64,000 bases of DNA from JBBSJZ01 sp041751935. GTDB taxonomy: Bacteria > Planctomycetota > Planctomycetia > Pirellulales > Pirellulaceae. The DNA lies in NCBI GenBank assembly GCA_041751935.1, contig JBGSIA010000059.1, positions 26,852 through 90,851 on the forward strand. The letters are read 5' to 3'. The notes below the pieces were generated by a model. It was not told the origin of the DNA. It made no database searches and saw only the letters and a list, made by a program, of their open reading frames with translations. Positions 1 to 9,504 of the stretch are shown one piece after another; positions within the stretch are counted from its first letter, which is position 1, and every line of letters starts with the position of its first letter. The position numbers and the translations under genes are program-made.

Positions 1-723
1 ATCAAAGTGAATACCATGCGTATCAGCGTAACGGGCATAGTCGAGCCAGTATCGACCGCGATGCTCACCCCACGTGGCCAGCGAAAACAGTTTGTCGAGA
101 TACTTGTCGTAGGCATCGGGACTTCCGTCGTTGACAAACTCGTCGACAAGACTGGGATCGGGAGGTAGCCCCGTGATGTCAAGCGAAGCCCGACGCGCCA
201 GTGTACGACGATCAGCGGGTGGGGATGGCTGCAAACCCTCGGTCTCCAAGCGATTCAAGATGAACCGATCGATGGGATTGCGTACCCACTGAGTATTCTT
301 CACCGGCGGCAATTCAGGTCTCGACGGGGCGATGAAGGACCAGTGCGGTTGGTACTTTGCACCATCGCTGATCCAGCGTGTGAGGGTTTCCTTTTCGGAT
401 GCCGACAGTTCTTTGTGCGATTTCTTCGGCGGCATCACGCCGTCTTCATCAGCCGCAAGATTGATACGGGCGATTAACTCGCTGGCCGCCGCATCTCCGG
501 GAACGAACGCACCAAAATCGATCGCCTCTTCACGAAGGTCCAAGCGTAACCCGGCCTCACGTGTCGCACTGTCCGCTCCATGGCAAGCGAAACACTTGTC
601 AGCGAAAATCGGACGGATATCTCGGTTGAAAGTCAATTCATCGGCGGCGTCTGTATGCAACGACAACGACAACGAAACAATCACTAGCGAGGTGACCAAT
701 TGAATCGAAAAACGGTTGAACAT
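1..723 (-). CDS. PSCyt1/DUF1549/DUF1553 exported protein (5' part, cut by window edge)
   Basis: The reading frame is open from ATG 721-723 down to base 1, giving the first 241 residues. An N-terminal hydrophobic stretch (about residues 8-22) looks like a signal peptide. Next comes a planctomycete cytochrome C (PSCyt1) segment with the c-heme motif CFACH at residues 44-48, then a region ending in MPPKK typical of the end of that domain. From about residue 105 the sequence (HWSFIAP, then NPIDRFIL and ITGLPP) is the start of DUF1549. The DUF1553 half would lie beyond the window. Family members are exported, large, and usually followed by a DUF1501 gene. Their biochemical role is unproven. The family call is firm; length and partner are not visible here. 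Confidence 0.85.
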   Translation of the reverse strand, partial: MFNRFSIQLVTSLVIVSLSLSLHTDAADELTFNRDIRPIFADKCFACHGADSATREAGLRLDLREEAIDFGAFVPGDAAASELIARINLAADEDGVMPPKKSHKELSASEKETLTRWISDGAKYQPHWSFIAPSRPELPPVKNTQWVRNPIDRFILNRLETEGLQPSPPADRRTLARRASLDITGLPPDPSLVDEFVNDGSPDAYDKYLDKLFSLATWGEHRGRYWLDYARYADTHGIHFD

Positions 724-987
724 CCAAGCAGTCTGAGATTCGTGGTTGAGAAACTGGGCGAATGGAAATCATAGCTCATCGGCTGAGCGAGCACCAAGTT
801 TGTGTCTCTCGCTCCCCAGAGGAAACGGAATCCATTATGGCCGCCCGGCCAAGAAACTTCGAGCGGCTTTTTCACGATACCCAGCGAAACCAGCATAAAA
901 CCGAGCGACTTTCCTTGACGCTTGGGCTGGCTATGTTGAACACAGAGAAACGAAACAGTCGGAATTCAACGGCGGCAGGTATGCTGG

Positions 988-2364
988 CTATTCAACACGT
1001 TTCGCCGTTTGGCGGATTCCATTTTGGTGCAGCACCAACGAGTGAGCGGAGCCGGTTTCCCCAAGCTTAAACTCCAACTCGGCATCGATGACTTTATAGA
1101 ACCAACGCGTTGCGCTCTTGGCGTACACTTGCAGAGTAGGTTGGTTGGTGACGCCGACCATCAACCGACCCTTGTCCACCTTGACGTCAAAGACAAAGGT
1201 GGGCGCAAGTTCGTAGCGTCCTTCCAATCGAGCCATTGCTGCTGCATCGACTTCGATCTCTTTGGCAATTTTAATTGGTTCTACCTGCATGCCCGCAAGG
1301 CGCTGGACCAACATCTCAGCCAACGTGTCGACTTCGTTCACCGTCCCTGTATTTGCCAGCACGACGACGCCGAGGTTCAACTTGCGATTAATAAAAACGG
1401 CACTGTGATAGCCGCCAGTTTGGCCATTGTGCCACCGCGTCTGGCCATCGCGAGCGATCATCCATCCGAGTCCCATTGCAAAACTCTCTCCGTCACTGGG
1501 ACGATGTTGCTTCCACGCCAGTTCGATCGCGTCGCCGATTCTTCCTTGTGGGCGATTCAAGTTTGCAGCAACAAATTTCATCATGTCCGCCATCGTGCTG
1601 CGAATCCCTCCTGCGCCCGGTAAGTCGGCGAAATCCCAGGTGGATGTTTCGTTTCCGTGCTCAGCATGTGGCATCGCCAGTCGCTGCCTCTGATCCGGCG
1701 AAAGCGAGATCACGGTGTCAGACATCTCCAGCGGCTTGGCGATGCGGTCGCTCAGCAATTCCTCGTACGTAACACCAGCTCGCTTGGACAACATGTATCC
1801 CAACCACGAGACCGCGAAGTTGCTGTACTCGAACTCAGTCCCCGGTGCACGACGTAGTTTGTGTTCCCGCAGAAAATCGAGAGCCTTGGTTGAATCGTAG
1901 CTTGCATACGGGTTATCGCTCTCGGCGTCTTGCAGGTTATCCGGCAGCCGTGGCAGCCCCGATCGATGCGTCGCCATATCCAGCCACGTGATCGACTGTT
2001 CTTGCCATTTCGGCAGCGGAACGGTGGTCACATCAACCCCAGGAGTTTGCTGCAACATGCCCTCGTCAGCGACTGCGGCATCGGCGAGCAGTATCCCGGT
2101 GAAGACTTTGCTTACCGATCCAATCTCATAGAGTGTTCGATCGTCGGCAACGCGTTGTCCTTGCTTGGTTCGGCCCAGGTGAAACGTAAACTGTCGTTTT
2201 CCATCGATAACACCCACTGACAAACCATCGGCTCGCTCGGCTTGAACCAATGGAGCGGCTAACTCGCGAGCCTCCGCCATCGTCATCTCCGCTGCCGACA
2301 GCACACGAATGCTTGACCCGAGCGCGCAGACCAACACGGCAAGAATTATCAACTTGACATTCAT
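988..2364 (-). CDS. Serine hydrolase, beta-lactamase/class C (AmpC-like) fold, exported
   Basis: 458 residues. An N-terminal hydrophobic segment (about residues 4-24) is a likely signal peptide. The three active-site motifs of the serine beta-lactamase/DD-peptidase superfamily are present: SVSK at 83-86 (SxxK nucleophile), YSN at 180-182, and HNG at 312-314 in place of KTG/HxG. The C-terminal 90 residues form an extra domain as seen in many PF00144 proteins. Such proteins include esterases, D-aminopeptidases and penicillin-binding proteins as well as AmpC, so substrate cannot be read from sequence and antibiotic resistance should not be assumed. It stands alone: cysNC ends upstream and the next gene downstream is the partial DUF1549 gene on the same strand after 264 bp in which I see nothing else. 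Confidence 0.88.
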   Translation of the reverse strand: MNVKLIILAVLVCALGSSIRVLSAAEMTMAEARELAAPLVQAERADGLSVGVIDGKRQFTFHLGRTKQGQRVADDRTLYEIGSVSKVFTGILLADAAVADEGMLQQTPGVDVTTVPLPKWQEQSITWLDMATHRSGLPRLPDNLQDAESDNPYASYDSTKALDFLREHKLRRAPGTEFEYSNFAVSWLGYMLSKRAGVTYEELLSDRIAKPLEMSDTVISLSPDQRQRLAMPHAEHGNETSTWDFADLPGAGGIRSTMADMMKFVAANLNRPQGRIGDAIELAWKQHRPSDGESFAMGLGWMIARDGQTRWHNGQTGGYHSAVFINRKLNLGVVVLANTGTVNEVDTLAEMLVQRLAGMQVEPIKIAKEIEVDAAAMARLEGRYELAPTFVFDVKVDKGRLMVGVTNQPTLQVYAKSATRWFYKVIDAELEFKLGETGSAHSLVLHQNGIRQTAKRVE

Positions 2365-2406
2365 TCTTGAAAGCTCATGTAAAAAGATGCAGTACCCGGT
2401 TTCCGT

Positions 2407-2457
2407 AGTGGATCTTGTTTAAGATCCAGCTTCGTCGGATCTTTAGCAAGACCCACT
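2407..2457. repeat. REP-like imperfect palindrome
   Basis: Two 21-base arms (2407-2427 and 2437-2457) pair at 18 of 21 positions around a 9-base loop. It lies between the end of cysNC and the start of the serine hydrolase gene. It could fold as a hairpin in RNA and act as a weak terminator for cysNC, but lacks a T run; a dispersed REP-type element is the more likely reading. Confidence 0.6.
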
Positions 2458-2476
2458 GCAACTAGCTGGCTGAGTT

Positions 2477-4420
2477 TTACTTGAACACGCCCTTAGATCT
2501 TAGCATCTCGATGACTGCATCGGCACAAGCGTCGACAGTTTTCTTGGATGCGTCGATGACCAGTACCGCGTCCATGGGGGCTTCATACGGGGCTGTCACG
2601 CCGGGGAAGTTAGGCAGCTCGCCAGCATCCGCTTTCGCGTATTGACCTTTTGTATCACGCTCGCGACAGACGTCGATCGGCGTGGAAACATGCACGACAA
2701 AGAACTGTGATTCACCGATCAATTTGCCGACTTTCTCTCGCACGTCCGCTGACGGTGCAACGAACGAAGCGATGCAAATCAGACCCGCGTTGTTCAGCGC
2801 GTGAGCCAAGTGAGCACTACGACGCAAGTTCTCACTGCGATCATCGGCGGTGAATCCGAGATCAAGACTGAGCCCACGACGTACCGCTTCGCCATCAATG
2901 ATTGCGACACTGCGTCCGCGGTCGAACAGCTTGCGCTCGACCGCTTGGGCAATCGCCGTTTTTCCACTCCCTGTCAGTCCAGTCAACAGCACGGTTGCTG
3001 GTTGTTGTCCAAATCGTCCAGCTCGTTCTTCGGCGGTGACAACTGAAACTTGTGTCTCGCTATCGCCAGACGGTTGAATTTCCTCGTCATCCCAAACGCT
3101 ACGTCGCGACGCGTTAACGTCACGATCCAGGATCATCCCGGCCGCGACGGTGGCGTTAGTGATACGGTCCACAATGATGAATGCGCCCGTGGAGCGATTG
3201 CTACGGTAGGCGTCGTAGTGAATCGGTGCCGACAGGGTCACGCTCACGCGACCGATTTCATTCAGTTCCAATTGCGGAGCCGGCGCCCGGTGCAATGTGT
3301 TGACATCGACACGGTACTTCAGCGTATCGATACTGCCGGGAACTGTATGCGACGTGTGTTTGAAGAGGTACGTCTTACCAGGAACCATCGTTTCGCCACT
3401 CATCCACACCAACATCGCTTCGAAGTGATCTCGTGTGTGAGGCACATTGCCTGGTCGCACGATCATATCACCGCGACTGGCGTCAATCTCGTCGGTCAAC
3501 GTGAGCGTAATCGACTGGGGCGCGAACGCTTCATCCAAGTCGCCATCAAACGTCACGATTTTCTTGACCCGGGACTTTTGGCGACTCGGCAGCACCATGA
3601 TCTCTTCGCCGGGACGAATCGTGCCCGAAGCGATGGTGCCGCAAAAACCACGGAAGTCCAAATTCGGTCGGTTGACATATTGCACTGGCATGCGGAAGTC
3701 TTGCAAATTCCGATCGCTGCCGATGTAAACTGTTTCCAGAAAGTTCATCAACGTACTGCCGCTGTACCACGAACAGCGTTCACTGCGATCGACAACATTG
3801 TCGCCGTCCAGAGCGCTGATCGGAATGAAATGCAAGTCGGGAAGATCCAACCTCGCGGCGAACGAGCGGTAATCATCGCAAATCTCGTTGAACCGATCTT
3901 CGCTAAAGTCGACCAAGTCCATCTTGTTGATCGCGACGACAACGTGTCGAATTCCCAACAACGACACGATAAAACTGTGCCGTCGGGTTTGCGTCAAAAC
4001 GCCGTGTCGAGCATCGACGAGGATGATGGCTAGGTCCGCGCTACTGGCACCCGTCGCCATGTTCCGCGTGTATTGTTCATGGCCGGGCGTGTCGGCGATA
4101 ATGAATTTGCGTTTCGCGGTGCTGAAATAGCGATACGCGACGTCGATGGTAATCCCTTGCTCGCGTTCAGCCTTCAGCCCGTCGGTGAGCAGTGCGGGGT
4201 CGAATTTTCCACCAGTCGTGCCGATGATTTTGGAGTCGGCTTCGAGTTGTGCTAAGTGATCTTCGTAGATCATCTTGCTGTCGAAAAGCAATCGCCCAAT
4301 AAGCGTACTTTTTCCGTCGTCGACACTTCCACAAGTGATGAACCGTAGCAATTGCTTGTGTTCGTGTTGCTTGAGGTAAGCTTCGATATCGGTTGCGATT
4401 AAGTCAGATTGATGGGACAT
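2477..4420 (-). CDS. cysNC: Bifunctional sulfate adenylyltransferase subunit 1 / APS kinase (CysN-CysC fusion)
   Basis: 647 residues. Residues about 25-440 form the CysN GTPase: P-loop GSVDDGKST at 31-39, DTPGH at 110-114 and NKMD at 165-168, followed by EF-Tu-like beta-barrel domains. After a polar linker (about 440-474) comes an APS kinase domain with P-loop GLTGSGKT at 481-488 and the typical IDGEAVRRGL stretch. With CysD the first part makes adenosine 5'-phosphosulfate from ATP and sulfate, driven by GTP; the second phosphorylates it to PAPS. cysD lies 66 bp upstream on the same strand, so the two are very likely one operon. PAPS would serve reductive assimilation or sulfation. Length and domain order match known CysNC fusions. 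Confidence 0.96.
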   Translation of the reverse strand: MSHQSDLIATDIEAYLKQHEHKQLLRFITCGSVDDGKSTLIGRLLFDSKMIYEDHLAQLEADSKIIGTTGGKFDPALLTDGLKAEREQGITIDVAYRYFSTAKRKFIIADTPGHEQYTRNMATGASSADLAIILVDARHGVLTQTRRHSFIVSLLGIRHVVVAINKMDLVDFSEDRFNEICDDYRSFAARLDLPDLHFIPISALDGDNVVDRSERCSWYSGSTLMNFLETVYIGSDRNLQDFRMPVQYVNRPNLDFRGFCGTIASGTIRPGEEIMVLPSRQKSRVKKIVTFDGDLDEAFAPQSITLTLTDEIDASRGDMIVRPGNVPHTRDHFEAMLVWMSGETMVPGKTYLFKHTSHTVPGSIDTLKYRVDVNTLHRAPAPQLELNEIGRVSVTLSAPIHYDAYRSNRSTGAFIIVDRITNATVAAGMILDRDVNASRRSVWDDEEIQPSGDSETQVSVVTAEERAGRFGQQPATVLLTGLTGSGKTAIAQAVERKLFDRGRSVAIIDGEAVRRGLSLDLGFTADDRSENLRRSAHLAHALNNAGLICIASFVAPSADVREKVGKLIGESQFFVVHVSTPIDVCRERDTKGQYAKADAGELPNFPGVTAPYEAPMDAVLVIDASKKTVDACADAVIEMLRSKGVFK

Positions 4421-4486
4421 GAAGACAGCAACGAGTGATCAGGTAACAGTGATGAAAGTGACAGTAAACAGGGACGTTAAAGTATC

Positions 4487-5398
4487 TTAGAAGTATCCTC
4501 GACGTTTTTTCTCTTCCATTCCCGCGCCGCCTTCGTCTTGATCGATGATCCGACCTTGTCGCTCGCTCGTTTTTGCCAGCAACATTTCTTGAATAACTTC
4601 GGGCAGTGTCGCGGCATGACTTTCGACTGCACCGGAGAGTGGATAACAACCCAAGGTACGAAAGCGAACCATTTTCAATTCCTCTTTCTCGCCAGGAAGC
4701 AATGGCATCCGTTCGTCGTCTCGCATCAGCAGCGTTCCCTTGCGATTCACAACGCGACGCTCTGCGGCCAAGTACAAGGGCACGATCGGAATGCTTTCCA
4801 AGTGGATGTATTGCCACACGTCCAGTTCGGTCCAATTGCTCATTGGGAACACGCGGATCGACTCGCCCTTGTTCACGCGACCGTTGTACAAGTTCCATAA
4901 TTCGGGACGTTGATTTTTGGGGTCCCAGCGGTGCGCTTTGTCGCGAAAGCTGAATACACGTTCCTTAGCCCGACTCTTCTCTTCGTCTCGGCGGGCGCCA
5001 CCGAACGCGGCATCGAATTCGTACTTGTCCAGAGCCGCTTTAAGCGAGTCCGTTTTCATCACTTCGGTGTGCCGTTCGCTGTCCTCCCAAGGCGGAATGT
5101 TCAGCTTCAAACCTTCCTCGTTGATGTGCACGATCAGGTCCAACCCCAGCTCCTTGCGGGCGTAGTTTTCACGAAATTCGATCATTTCGCGAAACTTGTA
5201 CGTCGTATCGACGTGCATCAATGGAAACGGCGGCTTGGCAGGATAAAACGCCTTTAGCGCCAGGTGAACCAAGACCGCGGAATCCTTGCCGATGCTGTAC
5301 AACATCACAGGTTTTTTGAATTCGGCAGCCACCTCACGGATGATATGGATGCTTTCGGCCTCAAGTTGCTTGAGGTGCGTCAAACTATATTCAGACAT
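4487..5398 (-). CDS. cysD: Sulfate adenylyltransferase subunit 2
   Basis: 303 residues, the usual length for CysD. The PP-loop motif SIGKDS is at residues 35-40 and binds ATP in this family. The conserved HVDTTYKF stretch and the C-terminal RRGYF end are also typical. It is the catalytic subunit that adenylylates sulfate, working as a complex with the GTPase CysN encoded just downstream (cysNC). The start ATG (5396-5398) is followed by the family's usual SLTHLKQLEAESI N-terminus, so the start is secure. The 270 bp upstream carry no gene and no riboswitch that I recognise; a promoter for the operon should be there. Confidence 0.97.
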   Translation of the reverse strand: MSEYSLTHLKQLEAESIHIIREVAAEFKKPVMLYSIGKDSAVLVHLALKAFYPAKPPFPLMHVDTTYKFREMIEFRENYARKELGLDLIVHINEEGLKLNIPPWEDSERHTEVMKTDSLKAALDKYEFDAAFGGARRDEEKSRAKERVFSFRDKAHRWDPKNQRPELWNLYNGRVNKGESIRVFPMSNWTELDVWQYIHLESIPIVPLYLAAERRVVNRKGTLLMRDDERMPLLPGEKEELKMVRFRTLGCYPLSGAVESHAATLPEVIQEMLLAKTSERQGRIIDQDEGGAGMEEKKRRGYF

Positions 5399-5668
5399 TA
5401 TGCGACCCCATCCGAGGAAGGGGATTGGTTGGTGGTAGCGACAGCGTGTTTTCGCGTTTTAGCACGCGACGGCCCGAGTATAGACAGACAACGAAAAAGT
5501 TACATAGACGAATGTGTGTTGAACTCGCCTACTCGCGTGCGGGTGCCCTGCCAGCCGATACAGCAACTGTAATCGTCATGACGGTACCCTAAATTATCCT
5601 ACGCCAAACTTCGATTCGGTCGGCACGGCGGGCACAAGCACGGGTATTTCCGATCGGCGAGGGTGACC

Positions 5669-6367
5669 TCAGGCGTATTTTTCGCCACGGGGACCGGCGG
5701 GCCAGATTTGCAGAATAACGCCTTCGCTCGCGGGCGAAGTCTCGCCGTCAGCGGTCGTTTCGCCGTCGCCACCGCCGAGCGGGTAACTGGCGACGCGGCG
5801 AAGTTGCAAGTTCTTCAGCACGCCGTGGTGCCGCGCCTCACCTCGTTCTTCCACCCATTTAGGCCCTTTGATCAACAGCAACCGATCCACGTTGGTCCAG
5901 TGCGGTTCGATCCAACGACAGAACTTGACAATACTTCCCACGGCTCGGCTGACGATGGTTGTGAAGCGAAAATCTTCCAGCAATTCCTCGCCACGAGCGG
6001 CATAAACAGCGACCGGTGCGTCGATCGCCGATACGATTTCGTTCAGCGCCCCGGCTCGCTTGGCGACTGACTCAGCCAACGCCACCTCGATATCAGGTCG
6101 TAAAATCGACAACGGAATTCCCGGAACACCATTGCCGCTTCCCAGGTCCAAGACACGCTCACCGGCTTGCAACAACGGGGCAAGTTGCAGACAGTCACGC
6201 AGGTCGCGGCTGACAAACAAATCCCAAGTCGTATGGCGTGTCAGATTGAGTTGCTTATTCCACTCCCACATCGAGCGGACGTAGGCTTCGAGACGCTCGA
6301 CGGTTTCGGGCTCCAGTTCAATGGAGCGGGCGGCGAGCACGGCGGTGAGTTCAGGGTCGATGGGCAT
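5669..6367 (-). CDS. rsmG: 16S rRNA (guanine527-N7)-methyltransferase
   Basis: 232 residues, slightly longer than E. coli RsmG. It has the family sequence WNKQLNLT at residues 36-43, the SAM-binding loop LDLGSGNGVPGIPL at about 73-86, and the SRAVGS segment further on. RsmG methylates N7 of G527 in 16S rRNA using SAM. The C-terminal 30 residues contain a GE/TA-rich stretch not usual in the family. In many bacteria rsmG neighbours mnmG; here it stands alone, divergent from the ABC transporter gene, with a strong palindrome in the 99 bp between the two starts. Confidence 0.94.
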   Translation of the reverse strand: MPIDPELTAVLAARSIELEPETVERLEAYVRSMWEWNKQLNLTRHTTWDLFVSRDLRDCLQLAPLLQAGERVLDLGSGNGVPGIPLSILRPDIEVALAESVAKRAGALNEIVSAIDAPVAVYAARGEELLEDFRFTTIVSRAVGSIVKFCRWIEPHWTNVDRLLLIKGPKWVEERGEARHHGVLKNLQLRRVASYPLGGGDGETTADGETSPASEGVILQIWPAGPRGEKYA

Positions 6368-6380
6368 ACGCTTAGAGCCG

Positions 6381-6439
6381 ATCCGAACAGGGGTCTGACC
6401 CTCTTCGGCAAGTCCAAAGGGTCAGACCCCTTTTCGGAT
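6381..6439. repeat. REP-like palindrome in a divergent promoter region
   Basis: Two 22-base arms (6381-6402, 6418-6439) match at 21 of 22 positions and flank a 15-base loop. The core is GGGGTCTGACCC, itself nearly palindromic. It fills most of the 99 bp between the divergent starts of rsmG and the ABC exporter, so it must overlap or border both promoters. Sequence style suggests a REP element of the kind mobilised by RAYT transposases, but no transposase lies in the window. Confidence 0.75.
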
Positions 6440-6466
6440 ACTTGGTTAGATTACAAATTGTGAACG

Positions 6467-8311
6467 ATGTCAGATAGAGTGGACCGAATGAGTAACGCGT
6501 TTTCGCCGATGGTCCGCGATCCAGAGGCCGAGGATCGTCGACGTCCGTTGTCGATGGACTTGATCCAAAGAATGTGGGCGCTGATGCGACCATACGCCCT
6601 TCGCCGCAACGTATTGTTGGTACTGGTGGTGCTGCGTGCGGTCCAACTTCCGGCGCTGGCTTGGTCGATCGGCGCAGTCATCAACGGTCCGATCACGAAC
6701 AAGGCTCCGTTGGGGTCGATCGTTATTGCGTCCCTTGGCGTTCTCGTCCTCGCCGCCTGGACGCAAATCACGCTGGTTTATCGCCAACGATTGGCACTGC
6801 AGTTGGGCGAGTCGATCATTCACGATTTGCGAGGCCAAGTCTACGAGCATCTGCTGACGATGCCGATGAGCTTCTACGACAAGACCAAAACCGGACGAGT
6901 GATCAGTCGCATTACAAGCGATTGCGATGCCGTTCGCACCGGAGTCCAGGACGTGTTGTTTGTCAGCATGGTCCAAGGAGGACAAATGATTGGCGCCGCC
7001 CTCGTGATGCTCTGGTACGACTGGCAATTACTACTGGTCGTGTTGGCGGTCAGTCCGGTGATGTGGGTGATCGGCAGTGTGATGCGTCATCGATTGAGCG
7101 AATCGTACCGTGAAGTGCAAGAGAGTTTTTCTCGAGTCACCGCCACGATCGCCGAATCGGTAGCCGTCATCCGCGTAACCCAGGCTCTGGCGCGTGAGGA
7201 AACGAACGCTGAATTGTTTCGGCAATTAACTCGCGACCACGCTGAATACAACATGAACAGCGCTCGCCAAGGCGGACTGCTGATGCCGCTTTTGGAATTG
7301 ACGGGACAAATTTCACTCGGGCTGGTGCTGATTGTGGCGGCCTACCGCACGCTCGTTGCGTCGGAACCAATGCCCGTGGGAGACTTGATCCAGTTTTGGT
7401 TTCTCGCTGGATTGTTCTTCAGCCCGATCCAGGCGCTGGGCAACCAATACAACCAAGCACTGACAGCCATGGCGGGAGCCGAACGTGTGTTTCGTTTACT
7501 CGATTCACCGCCTGAATGGACGGACGTTGCCGACGCTAAACCGCTTCCTATTCCGCTTCGCGGCGAGTTGTTGGTCGAGGACGTCTCGTTTGCATACGAA
7601 CTGGGTCGTCCGGTGCTTGAACATGTTTCGTTTACTGCGGCACCTGGCCAAATGATCGCTCTGGTGGGTGAGACTGGCAGTGGCAAGTCGACGCTAGCGT
7701 CGCTAATTGCTCGCTACTATTTGCCAGTTGGCGGACGCATTTGTCTGGATGGTCACGATATTCGCAGTGTTACGAGCCAGTCGCTGTCCCGTGTGGTCAC
7801 GGTGGTGCCGCAACAGAATTTTCTTTTTACTGGTACGGTACTGGAAAACATCTTGGCGGGACGACCCGATGCGAAAAACGACGACGCCGTGGCTGCCTTG
7901 CGAGAACTTGATTGCGAGTGGTTGATCGATGCCCTACCCGAAGGCTTGCAAACTCAAGCAGGCTCACGCGGCGGCAGAGTGTCGGTTGGTCAACGGCAGT
8001 TGATCTGTTTCGCCCGCGCGCTGCTCGCCAATCCCCGCATATTGATTTTGGATGAAGCGACCAGCGCTGTCGATACGTTGACCGAACTGCGGATTCAACA
8101 TGCACTGGAACGATTGCTGAGCGACCGTACCAGCGTCGTGATCGCGCACCGCTTGAGCACCATTCGCAACGCCAACCAAATCCTCGTGCTGGATCATGGA
8201 CGAATCGTTGAGCGTGGAACGCATAGTGAATTGTCAAACGCCGACGGTTTGTACGCTGCGCTCAACAGACGCTTTAACACGCACGGATCGGGAGTTCACT
8301 TCCAGTCATGA
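6467..8311 (+). CDS. ABC exporter, fused permease and ATPase (MsbA-like)
   Basis: 614 residues with an N-terminal type IV (type I exporter) transmembrane domain of about six helices (about residues 35-330) and a C-terminal ATPase domain. Walker A GETGSGKST is at about 401-409, the signature is VSVGQRQ near 504, Walker B ILILDEATS follows near 525 and the H-loop is IAHRLST. It would act as a homodimer or with a second half-transporter; no partner gene is adjacent. Cargo cannot be told from sequence. An alternative ATG at 6488 would shorten it by seven residues. The 3' end overlaps the convergent moeA by 16 bp. Confidence 0.92.
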   Translation: MSDRVDRMSNAFSPMVRDPEAEDRRRPLSMDLIQRMWALMRPYALRRNVLLVLVVLRAVQLPALAWSIGAVINGPITNKAPLGSIVIASLGVLVLAAWTQITLVYRQRLALQLGESIIHDLRGQVYEHLLTMPMSFYDKTKTGRVISRITSDCDAVRTGVQDVLFVSMVQGGQMIGAALVMLWYDWQLLLVVLAVSPVMWVIGSVMRHRLSESYREVQESFSRVTATIAESVAVIRVTQALAREETNAELFRQLTRDHAEYNMNSARQGGLLMPLLELTGQISLGLVLIVAAYRTLVASEPMPVGDLIQFWFLAGLFFSPIQALGNQYNQALTAMAGAERVFRLLDSPPEWTDVADAKPLPIPLRGELLVEDVSFAYELGRPVLEHVSFTAAPGQMIALVGETGSGKSTLASLIARYYLPVGGRICLDGHDIRSVTSQSLSRVVTVVPQQNFLFTGTVLENILAGRPDAKNDDAVAALRELDCEWLIDALPEGLQTQAGSRGGRVSVGQRQLICFARALLANPRILILDEATSAVDTLTELRIQHALERLLSDRTSVVIAHRLSTIRNANQILVLDHGRIVERGTHSELSNADGLYAALNRRFNTHGSGVHFQS

Positions 8312-9504
8312 AAGGGCCATGGTCCGTTACCACTAGCATTGGGTGGGCACTCGATAAAGCCGTCGCTGTGAGCCAGCGACACCAAGTCGCCGCTGCCCTG
8401 AGAGTCGACAATTTCTACGACGCCATTGTCCACCCATCGCACCAGCCGTAGCCAATGAAGCGGCAGGGTCGTATCACCAAAGCTCGTCACGGTGACACTT
8501 GGCACTCGCATGTTCCAATCGCTTTGTCCTGACATTTTTGCCAGCAAGGGAATTGCGAATCGGCGACAGCAAACTGTTGCGCTGACGGGATTGCCGGGCA
8601 ATCCAAGAATTAACTTACCATCAGCCGTTGCTGCCCCCAGGATCGGTTTTCCTGGCCGAATCGGCAACCCATGAAACACGGTCTCGGCGTCGACTTCGCG
8701 AACGACGTCAGGAACGAAATCATAATCGCCCATCGAAACACCGCCGGTAATCAACACCGCATCGGACTGTGCCAGACGATCGGCTACTAACTCTGCCAAA
8801 GAAATCCGCTCATCGTCGTTGTGATCAACGTGTTCGACATTGATCCAGGGTCGTGTATCAAGTAACGAGGTCAAGACGACTCGATTGCTGTCACGCAATT
8901 GCCAGGGCTTGGGTGACTTTGCAGCGAACAGTCCGATCTCGTCCCCGGTCGTGATGATTGACACACGCACGGGAGCATAAACGTCGACTGCGATGTAGCC
9001 AAAATTCGCGATCGCCGCACGATGAGCTGCGGTCAAACGAGTGCCGGGAACAAGAATTGTGCTGCCGGCCTTGGCGTTCTCGCCCGCACGACGAATGTTG
9101 TCGCCTGCCCGCGTTGACATCGCTGGCTGTCGAAAGCGAATCGAGTCCACGAGTTCTTCGGTGTCCTCTCGACGTACAACAGCGTCCGCTCCCGCAGGCA
9201 CTACCGCACCGGTGAAGATGCAAACCGCTTCCCCTTGCGGCATGATCGGCGGCGGTGAACCCGGTACGCTCTCCAAAGAAAACGGCACCGGCTCATTTGT
9301 TTGTAAATTGCTCAATCGAATCGCAAACCCGTCCATTGCCGACACGTCGGCTGCGGGGCTGTCACGGTCAGCGACGATCTCTTGTGCCAGAACGCGGCGG
9401 GAAAAAGTACCCACGCTCGGTTCGATATCGACGATGGCCAGTCGATCAGCGAGCGAAGTGATTGCCTGTTCCACTTGACTCTCAGTCAGCGTTTGAGTTG
9501 ACAT
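8296..9504 (-). CDS. moeA: Molybdopterin molybdenumtransferase
   Basis: 402 residues from ATG 9502-9504; a TTG two codons upstream is also possible. The protein carries the MoeA core: SAMDGFAIR near the N-terminus, ITTGDE in the MogA-like domain, GGVSMGDYDFV, and GLPGNPVSA near the end. MoeA inserts molybdate into adenylylated molybdopterin to give active molybdenum cofactor. The start lies inside the end of mobA (overlap about 23 bp), so the two are translationally linked in one operon for cofactor maturation. The 3' end overlaps the convergent ABC exporter gene. Confidence 0.95.
   Translation of the reverse strand: MSTQTLTESQVEQAITSLADRLAIVDIEPSVGTFSRRVLAQEIVADRDSPAADVSAMDGFAIRLSNLQTNEPVPFSLESVPGSPPPIMPQGEAVCIFTGAVVPAGADAVVRREDTEELVDSIRFRQPAMSTRAGDNIRRAGENAKAGSTILVPGTRLTAAHRAAIANFGYIAVDVYAPVRVSIITTGDEIGLFAAKSPKPWQLRDSNRVVLTSLLDTRPWINVEHVDHNDDERISLAELVADRLAQSDAVLITGGVSMGDYDFVPDVVREVDAETVFHGLPIRPGKPILGAATADGKLILGLPGNPVSATVCCRRFAIPLLAKMSGQSDWNMRVPSVTVTSFGDTTLPLHWLRLVRWVDNGVVEIVDSQGSGDLVSLAHSDGFIECPPNASGNGPWPFHDWK

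Noticed and set aside
332..703. + strand frame of 123 residues
   Set aside because: Antisense to the heme motif and start region of the partial DUF1549 gene, which is clearly the coding strand.
988..2364. Reading the serine hydrolase as an antibiotic-resistance beta-lactamase
   Set aside because: SxxK/YxN/HxG motifs are shared by esterases and peptidases of the same fold; nothing in the sequence or neighbours points to resistance.
3050..4033. Long + strand open frame of 327 residues
   Set aside because: It is antisense to the clear cysNC gene; composition rich in His and Arg, typical of a shadow frame in GC-rich coding DNA.
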